The notes under the pieces are model-generated. The model saw only the letters and a list, made by a program, of their open reading frames with translations. It was not told the origin of the DNA and searched no databases. Both the position numbers and the translations under genes were made by a program. A DNA stretch of 6,486 bases from Pseudomonadota bacterium (GTDB lineage: Bacteria > Pseudomonadota > Gammaproteobacteria > Burkholderiales > Burkholderiaceae_C). Positions within the stretch are counted from its first letter, which is position 1. Every line of letters begins with the position of its first letter. The stretch spans positions 1 through 6,486 of the forward strand of contig JAEWPH010000088.1 in the NCBI GenBank assembly GCA_023460715.1. The letters are read 5' to 3'. This document shows positions 1 to 5,025 of this stretch, piece by piece.

Positions 1-214
1 CCGCCGGGTCGGCCAGGCGGCGGCGCGCCTCGGCCATGGCCTGCAGCTCCAGGTGCCCGCCGCCCACGGAGCCGACCAGGGGCGCCCCTTCGCCGAACAC
101 GGCCATCCAGGCGCCCGGCTCGCGCGGGACGGAGCCCTGCACGGACTCCACCGTCACCAGGCAGGCCGGCGCAGCCTGCAGTCGCTGCAGTAATTCATGC
201 AATGGCCCGGCCAT
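1..214 (-). CDS. xdhC: XdhC family xanthine dehydrogenase maturation protein, N-terminal part (runs off the left edge)
   Basis: Read leftwards from the ATG at 214-212, 71 codons lie inside the window and the gene continues beyond position 1. The protein begins MAGPLHELLQRLQ and carries two signatures of the XdhC/CoxI N-terminal domain: VESVQGSVPREPGAWM (residues 22-37) and GSVGGGHLE (residues 48-56). XdhC proteins bind the molybdenum cofactor, help its sulfuration and load it into xanthine dehydrogenase, which makes urate, so the gene fits the urate-degrading genes to its right. The start is supported by an AAAGGA-type ribosome binding site just upstream. A nearby ATG at 233 is out of frame and its reading frame stops at 216-214. 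No xdhA or xdhB lies upstream of it here, so any dehydrogenase subunits must be further left or elsewhere. The family call is firm; the C-terminal Rossmann-like part is not visible. Confidence 0.9.
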   Translation of the reverse strand, partial: MAGPLHELLQRLQAAPACLVTVESVQGSVPREPGAWMAVFGEGAPLVGSVGGGHLELQAMAEARRRLADPA

Positions 215-286
215 CACGTCCTTTCGATTCCATGGAGACAGGAGGCGCCGGCAGGAGGGCGGCGCGGGCCATCGCCCGCCAGCGCC

Positions 287-319
287 GTGCCGGCAACACC
301 GGCACAATCACCGGATTGT
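287..319. other. Two abutting small hairpins between xdhC and the lipoprotein gene
   Basis: GTGCCGG (287-293) and CCGGCAC (299-305) form a perfect 7-bp stem with loop CAACA. Overlapping its end, ACAATC (304-309) and GATTGT (314-319) form a 6-bp stem with loop ACCG. They share two bases, so they cannot both form completely. They lie in the divergent intergenic region, upstream of both xdhC and the lipoprotein gene. A role as operator, leader structure or relic is possible, but none can be shown. I could not place a confident promoter for either gene in 215-348. Confidence 0.4.
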
Positions 320-348
320 TGTTGTTCATCCAGCATAGCGGCCCAGCC

Positions 349-903
349 ATGTCTCAGCCCTCTTCCGATCGTCCCACCGGTGCACCCACCGCCCGCAAGA
401 AGCGCGCCTCCTGGCTGCCCGCCAGCCTGGTCGCCGCCGTGACGGCCCTGGTGGCCGCCTGCAAGTCCGGGCCCGAAGCGCCGCCGCCCCCGCCGGAGAG
501 CCATCCTGGCAGCGACTCACCGGTGATCGGCCCCGTGCCCGCGCAGCAGGGATCGGCCCGCAGCTCGGCCGCCGCCACGCCGCGCGCCTACCGGCAGGAC
601 GCTGCCACGCACCTGTACGGTCTGAACGCGCAGCGCATCTACAAGGGCCAGCTGCCGCCGCTGCTGCACGCCATCGGGGTGCTGGAGGTGGACATCGACC
701 GCGCCGGCCGCGTGACCGCCGTGCGCTGGCTGCGCGCGCCGCGCCATGCGCCGGAAGTCATTGCCGAGATCGAGCGCACGGTGCGCGCGGCGGCGCCCTT
801 TCCCGTTCCGGCGCGCATGGGCAAGGTGACCTATACCGACACGTGGCTCTGGGACAAGAGCGGCAACTTCCAGCTGGACACCTTGACCGAGGGCCAGCGC
901 TAG
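349..903 (+). CDS. Predicted lipoprotein with a TonB C-terminal-like domain
   Basis: This 184-residue protein is of unknown function. It has a basic N-terminus (RKKR, residues 16-19), a hydrophobic stretch (about 22-37) and a lipobox LVAAC with cysteine at residue 38, so it is probably exported and lipidated. A proline-rich linker (PPPPPE, about 45-50) follows. Residues 100-175 (IYKGQLPPLLHAIG, then VLEVDIDRAGRVTAVRWLRAP and a helix before FPVPARMGKVTYTDTWLW) resemble the alpha/beta fold of TonB C-terminal domains, with the typical G-x-V turn and FP-x-P segment. The ATG at 349 is chosen because it puts the signal peptide at the N-terminus. The frame is open from an ATG at 202, but that start overlaps xdhC and would bury the signal. 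No strong ribosome binding site is visible. Nothing ties it to purine catabolism; it may be unrelated. The coding call is good, the TonB-like call moderate. Confidence 0.7.
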   Translation: MSQPSSDRPTGAPTARKKRASWLPASLVAAVTALVAACKSGPEAPPPPPESHPGSDSPVIGPVPAQQGSARSSAAATPRAYRQDAATHLYGLNAQRIYKGQLPPLLHAIGVLEVDIDRAGRVTAVRWLRAPRHAPEVIAEIERTVRAAAPFPVPARMGKVTYTDTWLWDKSGNFQLDTLTEGQR

Positions 904-1000
904 GGAATCTCTGGCGATTCACCGAGCCCCTCGATGCGTGCAGAGCCCCCTGGCGACGCACACGGATCGGGACGCCCCGGGCGGGATTGCCGCTTCCAAA

Positions 1001-1105
1001 TCAGGAGCTGACTGCGCTTGACCAAAGCCAGTTCTAGATACTTTTCAACCGCAACTGCCCGCACTTCAAGCGCAAGCAGCTCTCAAAAAAAGAGCAATCA
1101 GGAGC
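1001..1105. repeat. Intergenic inverted repeat downstream of uraH, Comamonadaceae-type
   Basis: GAGCTGACTGCGCTTGA (1005-1021) and TCAAGCGCAAGCAGCTC (1066-1082) are 17-nt inverted copies with two mismatches, separated by 44 nt. The motif TCAGGAGC stands at both ends (1001-1008 and 1098-1105). A further mini-hairpin GCTCT/AGAGC (1079-1083 with 1091-1095) has an A-rich loop on the plus strand and a T-run on the minus strand. The right arm shares AAGCGCAnGCAGCTC with the repeat at 3212-3226. The segment lies between the converging ends of the lipoprotein gene and uraH, so the hairpins could help end transcription. There is no classical stem followed by a T-tract. Confidence 0.6.
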
Positions 1106-1448
1106 CCCGGTACGTGGAATAGCTCCACGGGCTGACCAGCAGCGGCACGTGGTAGTGCTGGTCGGCATGCGCGATGCCGAAGTCCAGGTGCACCACGTTC
1201 AGGAAGTTCGGCTCGGGCAGTTCCACGCCCCGCGCACGGAAGTAGCCCGCCACGTCGAAGCTGAGCCGATAGGTGCCCGCCCGCAGGCCGGCGCTGTCGA
1301 ACAGCGGCGCGTCGGTGCGGCCGTCGTGGTTGAGGACCAGCTGTTTGACCAGCGTGGCCTGATCGCCCTGGGTGGCATACAGCGACACCGCCATGCCCGC
1401 AGCGGGGCAGCCGTGCATGGTGTCGAGAACGTGGGTGCTGAGGCCCAT
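1098..1448 (-). CDS. uraH: 5-hydroxyisourate hydrolase (transthyretin-like)
   Basis: This 116-residue protein has the normal length for the family. It hydrolyses 5-hydroxyisourate, the unstable product of urate oxidation, to OHCU in the cytoplasm. The family signatures are present: STHVLDT at residues 4-10 with catalytic His6, HDGRTDAPL at 41-49 with Arg44, YHVPLLVSP from residue 99 with His100, and the C-terminal YRGS tetrapeptide (113-116) that distinguishes these enzymes from transthyretin. The start ATG at 1448-1446 is supported by AGGAG (1460-1456, read on the minus strand) seven bases upstream. The frame is open further upstream, but that extension runs through the intergenic palindrome and has no family similarity. 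The gene is divergent from the regulator and ureide operon and probably shares their operator at 1497-1514. Its TGA stop falls inside the TCAGGAGC motif that ends the neighbouring repeat. Confidence 0.96.
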   Translation of the reverse strand: MGLSTHVLDTMHGCPAAGMAVSLYATQGDQATLVKQLVLNHDGRTDAPLFDSAGLRAGTYRLSFDVAGYFRARGVELPEPNFLNVVHLDFGIAHADQHYHVPLLVSPWSYSTYRGS

Positions 1449-1496
1449 GGGGAATCTCCTGAGGTGGGGACGCCGGAACGCCGGTCTTTGTCGACC

Positions 1497-1514
1497 AAAA
1501 GTGTATACACTTTT
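1497..1514. promoter_or_regulatory. 18-bp perfect palindrome, candidate operator of the GntR regulator
   Basis: AAAAGTGTATACACTTTT equals its own reverse complement over all 18 bases. It lies between the divergent uraH start (49 bp away) and the regulator start (38 bp away). GntR/FCD proteins bind short palindromes of this kind, often with a central TATA-like core, as dimers. The TATACA core could also overlap a -10 element on either strand, which would suit repression of both directions. Just to its left, TTTG-TCGAC-CAAA (1487-1499) is a weaker dyad that might be a second half-site. Binding by the adjacent regulator is inferred from position and symmetry. Confidence 0.75.
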
Positions 1515-1551
1515 ACGCATCCGCTGCCCCCTCCCTTCACCGCCAGAGGCC

Positions 1552-2232
1552 ATGGAATCCTCCTCCACCGGCGCCATCGTCCAGGCGCTGACCCGCGCCA
1601 TCGCCACGCACCGTCTGCAGCCCGGCACCAAGCTGGGCGAGCAGAAGCTGGCCGATCACTTCGGCGTGTCACGCACGCTGGTGCGGCAGGCGCTGTTCCA
1701 GCTGGCGCAGAACCGGCTGGTGACGCTGGAGCCGGCGCGGGGCGCCTTCGTGTCCACGCCTTCGGTGGAAGAGGCGCGCCAGGTGTTCGCCGTGCGCCGC
1801 ATGCTGGAGACCGAGATGACGCGGGCCTTCGCGCGCAGCAGCACGCCGGCCAAGATCCGTGCGCTGCGCCAGCACGTGGCGCACGAGCAGGCCGCGATGG
1901 ACGGCACCGATGCGCGCATGCGCGCCGAGCTGCTGGGTGACTTCCATGTGCGCATGGCCGAGCTGATGGGCAACGACGTGCTGGCCCAGATGCTGGGCGA
2001 TCTGATCTCGCGCTGCGCGCTCATCACGCTCATGTACCAGTCCGACAGCGCCGCTGCGCACTCGCACGAGGAACACGGCGACATCGTCGCGGCCCTCGCG
2101 GCGCGCGACGAGGAGCGTGCCGTGCAGCTGATGCAGGCCCACCTCTTGCATGTCGAAGCCGGGCTGGCGTTCGACGCGCACAAGCGCCCTACCAACGATC
2201 TCTCCCTGGCCCTGGCGGCCGCCGCACCATGA
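1552..2232 (+). CDS. GntR family transcriptional regulator with FCD domain, probable regulator of ureide catabolism
   Basis: This 226-residue protein has a winged helix-turn-helix at about residues 5-70. [21 protein letters not shown] (about 28-48) is the recognition region and [17 protein letters not shown] the wing. An all-helical FCD ligand-binding domain spans about 75-205. His132 (DFHVRM), His175 (EEHGDIV) and His197 (QAHLLH) stand where FCD proteins bind a metal. Length and layout are those of the FadR/VanR branch. The inducer is unknown; an intermediate such as allantoin or urate is a guess from the neighbours. The ATG at 1552 has only a weak AGAGG two bases upstream. An in-frame GTG at 1501 would start inside the palindrome and adds a sequence unlike the family. 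Its stop codon overlaps the puuE start (ATGA at 2229-2232), so regulator and enzymes are probably one operon, possibly autoregulated through the palindrome at 1497-1514. Confidence 0.92.
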   Translation: MESSSTGAIVQALTRAIATHRLQPGTKLGEQKLADHFGVSRTLVRQALFQLAQNRLVTLEPARGAFVSTPSVEEARQVFAVRRMLETEMTRAFARSSTPAKIRALRQHVAHEQAAMDGTDARMRAELLGDFHVRMAELMGNDVLAQMLGDLISRCALITLMYQSDSAAAHSHEEHGDIVAALAARDEERAVQLMQAHLLHVEAGLAFDAHKRPTNDLSLALAAAAP

Positions 2233-3182
2233 CCCTCTACGACGCCACCCTGCCCTACCCGCGCGACCTGATCGGCTACGGTCGCAACCCGCCCCACGCG
2301 CGCTGGCCCGGCCACGCCCGCATCGCAGTGCAGTTCGTGCTGAACTACGAGGAAGGCGGCGAGAACAGCGTGCTGCATGGCGACGCGGGCAGCGAACAGT
2401 TCCTGTCGGAAATGTTCAACCCCGCCGCCTACCCCGAGCGCCACATCAGCATGGAAGGCATTTATGAATACGGCTCGCGCGCTGGCGTATGGCGGCTGCT
2501 GCGCGAGTTCGAGCGCCGCGGCCTTCCGCTCACCGTGTTCGGCGTGGCCACCGCCCTGCAGCGCCATCCCGAATTGACGGCGGCCTTCGGCGAACTGGGC
2601 CACGACATCGCCTGCCACGGCCTGAAGTGGATCCACTACCAGAACATTCCTGAAGACGTGGAGCGCGCCCACATGGCCGAGGCCATGGCGATCATCCAGC
2701 GCCTGACCGGCCACCGCCCGCTGGGCTGGTACACCGGCCGCGACAGCCCGCGCACGCGCCGCCTGGTGGCCGACTACGGCGGCTTCGCCTACGACAGCGA
2801 CTACTACGGCGACGACCTGCCCTTCTGGATGAAGGTGAAGAAGACCGACGGCACCGACGCCGCGCAACTGATCGTGCCCTACACGCTGGACTGCAACGAC
2901 ATGCGCTTCGCGCTGCCGCAGGGCTATTCGCATGCGGACCCGTTCTTCCAGTACATGCGGGACACGTTCGATGCGCTGTATGCCGAAGGCGACCCGGCCG
3001 GGGACGACCGGCCCAAGATGATGAGCATCGGCATGCACTGCCGGCTGCTGGGACGGCCGGGCCGCATCACCGCCCTGCAGCGCTTTCTGGACCACATCCA
3101 GCGCCACGAGAACGTCTGGGTGTGCCGGCGCATCGACATCGCGCACCACTGGGCCCGGCATTTCCCGGCACCCTCGGTTTGA
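2229..3182 (+). CDS. puuE: Allantoinase PuuE (polysaccharide-deacetylase fold)
   Basis: This 317-residue protein matches the usual length of PuuE. It hydrolyses S-allantoin to allantoate in the cytoplasm. PuuE is unrelated to the metal-dependent amidohydrolase AllB and is reported to work without a metal. Visible features of the NodB-type fold are VQFVLNYEEGGENS (34-47, where true deacetylases have a metal-binding Asp pair), the GHDIACHGLKWIHY motif (124-137, His125, His130 and His136), GWYTGRDSPRTRRL (167-179) and the diagnostic SIGMHCRLLGRPGR (266-279, His270). Its ATG overlaps the regulator's TGA, with no clear ribosome binding site of its own, which suggests translational coupling. It supplies the step between the two activities of the downstream fusion protein. 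The N-terminal YPRDLIGYGRNPP and the motifs above make the assignment very secure. Confidence 0.96.
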   Translation: MTLYDATLPYPRDLIGYGRNPPHARWPGHARIAVQFVLNYEEGGENSVLHGDAGSEQFLSEMFNPAAYPERHISMEGIYEYGSRAGVWRLLREFERRGLPLTVFGVATALQRHPELTAAFGELGHDIACHGLKWIHYQNIPEDVERAHMAEAMAIIQRLTGHRPLGWYTGRDSPRTRRLVADYGGFAYDSDYYGDDLPFWMKVKKTDGTDAAQLIVPYTLDCNDMRFALPQGYSHADPFFQYMRDTFDALYAEGDPAGDDRPKMMSIGMHCRLLGRPGRITALQRFLDHIQRHENVWVCRRIDIAHHWARHFPAPSV

Positions 3183-3185
3183 GCC

Positions 3186-3239
3186 ATTTTGGCCTGCAGC
3201 GCTTGATACAAAAGCGCATGCAGCTCACTTTTCAGGAGC
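3186..3239 (+). repeat. Hairpin repeat between puuE and the uraD-allC fusion
   Basis: CTGCAGCGCTT (3194-3204) pairs with AAGCGC (3212-3217) and TGCAG (3219-3223), giving an 11-bp stem with one bulged A and a 7-nt loop. The segment shares AAGCGCAnGCAGCTC and the terminal TCAGGAGC with the repeat at 1001-1105. Similar GCGCTT...AAGCGC intergenic repeats are, as I recall, common in Comamonadaceae genomes. No T-tract follows the stem, so it is more likely a processing or stability element, or an inert repeat, than a terminator. Confidence 0.65.
3234..3238 (+). promoter_or_regulatory. Ribosome binding site of the fusion gene, provided by the repeat end
   Basis: AGGAG lies five bases upstream of the ATG at 3244 and fixes that start. 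It is part of TCAGGAGC (3232-3239), the motif that also borders the other repeat, so the Shine-Dalgarno sequence appears to be contributed by the repeat. Confidence 0.75.
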
Positions 3240-3243
3240 ACAC

Positions 3244-5025
3244 ATGCCTGCACCGCTGACCCTGGACCACCTCAACGCCGCGCCGACCGCAGACGCTCTG
3301 GCGCTGCTGGACGGGCTGTACGAGCACTCCCCCTGGATCGCCGAGGCCGCACTGGCCCGGCGGCCCTTCCGATCATTGGCACAGTTCAAGTACGCCCTGG
3401 TGCAGGTCGTGCAGGCCGCGCCGCTGGAGGCGCAGCTGGCGCTGATCCGCGCCCACCCCGAGCTCGCCGGCAAGGCCATGGTGGCCCAGTCGCTCACGGC
3501 GGAATCGACGAACGAGCAAAGCAAGGCCGGCCTCACGCAGTGCACGCCCGAGGAGTTCGCGCGCATCCAGCAGCTCAACACCGACTACAACGCGCGCTTC
3601 GGCTTCCCGTTCATCCTGGCCGTGCGCGGGCCGCGCGGCACAGGACTGCCCAAGCAGGACATCATCGACACCTTCGCCCGCCGCCTGAACCACCCGGTGG
3701 ACTTCGAGAGGGCCGAAGCGCTGCGCAACATCCACCGCATCGCCGAGATCCGCCTGAACGACAAGTTCGGCGTCGAACCCACGCTGGGCAACGACGTGTG
3801 GGACTGGCAGGAAAAGCTGGCCGTGCACAGCGATCCGGGCTTTGCCGAGCAGGGCCAGCTCACCGTCACCTACCTCACCGACGCGCACCGCGCCTGCGCT
3901 AAAGCGCTCAGCCACTGGATGCGCGACTGCGGCTTCGACGAGGTCGAGGTGGATGCGGTGGGCAACGTGGTGGGCCGCTACCACGGCGCCACGCAGGGCG
4001 CCAAGATGCTCATGACGGGCAGCCACTACGACACGGTGCGCAACGGCGGCAAGTACGACGGGCGCCTGGGCATCTTCGTGCCCATGGCCTGCGTGCGCGA
4101 ACTGCACCGCGCCGGCCGCCGCCTGCCCTTCGGCATCGAGGTGGTGGGCTTCGCGGAGGAAGAAGGCCAGCGCTACAAGGCCACCTTCCTCGGTTCAGGC
4201 GCGCTCATCGGCCACTTCAACCCGGCCTGGCTCGACCAGCAGGATGCGGACGGCATCACGATGCGCGAAGCCATGCAGCAAGCGGGCCTGTGCATTGACG
4301 ACATCCCCAAGCTGCAGCGCGACCCGGCCCGCTACCTGGGCTTCATCGAAGTGCACATCGAACAGGGCCCGGTGCTCAACGAGCTGGACATACCGCTGGG
4401 CGTGGTCACCTCCATCAACGGCAGCGTGCGCTACGTGTGCGAGATGACCGGCATGGCCAGCCACGCCGGCACCACGCCCATGGACCGCCGCCGCGACGCC
4501 GTCGTGGGCGTGGCCGAGCTAGCGCTGTACGTGGAAAAGCGCGCCGCGCAGGACGGCGACTCCGTCGGCACCATCGGCCAGCTGCAGGTGCCGAGCGGCT
4601 CCATCAACGTGGTGCCCGGCCGCTGTCTCTTCAGCCTGGATCTGCGCGCGCCCACCGATGCGCAGCGCGACGCGCTGGAGCGCGACGTGCTGGCCGAGCT
4701 GGCCGCCATCGCGCAGCGCCGCGGCCTGGGCTACAAGGCCGAGCAGTCCATGAAGGCCGCAGCCGCCCCCAGCGCGCCCGCGTGGCAGCAGCGCTGGGAG
4801 CGCGCCGTGGAGGCGCTGGGCGTGCCCGTCTTCCGCATGCCCAGCGGCGCCGGCCACGACGCCATGAAGCTGCACGAAATCCTGCCCCAGGCCATGCTGT
4901 TCACGCGCGGCCTGAACGGCGGCATCAGCCACAACCCGCTGGAGTCCACCACGGCCGACGACATGCAGCTGGCCGTCGATGCCTTCACCCACGTCTTGAA
5001 CCAACTCGCCACGGAAACCCCATGA
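3244..5025 (+). CDS. uraD-allC: Fusion of OHCU decarboxylase (UraD) and allantoate amidohydrolase (AllC)
   Basis: This 593-residue protein joins two enzymes. Residues 1 to about 175 are UraD, which decarboxylates OHCU to S-allantoin: ALIRAHPELAGKA (67-77) holds catalytic His71, STNEQSKAGL (88-97) Glu91, FGFPFILAVRG (119-129) follows, and the domain closes with the RNIHRIAEIRLNDKFG helix. After a linker with GNDVWDWQEKLA, residues about 190-593 are an M20 HyuC-type amidohydrolase that converts allantoate to ureidoglycine, CO2 and ammonia. It shows GSHYDT (259-264, His261), YDGRLG with Asp272, EEEGQRY (305-311), EVHIEQGP (369-376, His371), SHAGTTPMDRRRD (406-418), SGAGHDAM and GGISHNP (559-565, His563). 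All main metal-ligand positions are present, so both halves look active. Stand-alone UraD is about 165-180 residues and AllC about 410, so both are complete. It follows puuE after 61 nt and overlaps the next gene by ATGA. N-carbamoyl-amino-acid hydrolases are close relatives, but the context favours allantoate. Confidence 0.93.
   Translation: MPAPLTLDHLNAAPTADALALLDGLYEHSPWIAEAALARRPFRSLAQFKYALVQVVQAAPLEAQLALIRAHPELAGKAMVAQSLTAESTNEQSKAGLTQCTPEEFARIQQLNTDYNARFGFPFILAVRGPRGTGLPKQDIIDTFARRLNHPVDFERAEALRNIHRIAEIRLNDKFGVEPTLGNDVWDWQEKLAVHSDPGFAEQGQLTVTYLTDAHRACAKALSHWMRDCGFDEVEVDAVGNVVGRYHGATQGAKMLMTGSHYDTVRNGGKYDGRLGIFVPMACVRELHRAGRRLPFGIEVVGFAEEEGQRYKATFLGSGALIGHFNPAWLDQQDADGITMREAMQQAGLCIDDIPKLQRDPARYLGFIEVHIEQGPVLNELDIPLGVVTSINGSVRYVCEMTGMASHAGTTPMDRRRDAVVGVAELALYVEKRAAQDGDSVGTIGQLQVPSGSINVVPGRCLFSLDLRAPTDAQRDALERDVLAELAAIAQRRGLGYKAEQSMKAAAAPSAPAWQQRWERAVEALGVPVFRMPSGAGHDAMKLHEILPQAMLFTRGLNGGISHNPLESTTADDMQLAVDAFTHVLNQLATETP

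Noticed and set aside
202..348. A longer N-terminus for the lipoprotein from the ATG at 202
   Set aside because: It would overlap the xdhC start and place the signal peptide and lipobox almost 90 residues into the protein.
1079..1095. An intrinsic terminator for uraH (GCTCT/AGAGC with a T-run)
   Set aside because: The stem is only 5 bp and the T-run lies in the loop and not after the stem, so it does not fit a standard terminator. It is recorded only as part of the repeat.
1149..1940. A plus-strand open frame across uraH and the regulator start
   Set aside because: It is antisense to uraH and out of frame with the regulator, with no protein-family features.
1656..3161. A long open frame (501 residues) on the minus strand across the regulator and puuE
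   Set aside because: It runs antisense to two genes with clear family motifs, has an unnatural His/Val/Ala/Arg-rich composition, and shows no domain. It is a by-product of strong third-position GC bias.
4437..5021. An upstream extension of the M20 reading frame to an ATG at 4437
   Set aside because: The extra 195 residues are Arg/Ala-rich nonsense that overlaps the conserved AllC domain in another frame. The M20 similarity starts at MSNYQPLDAW after 5022.
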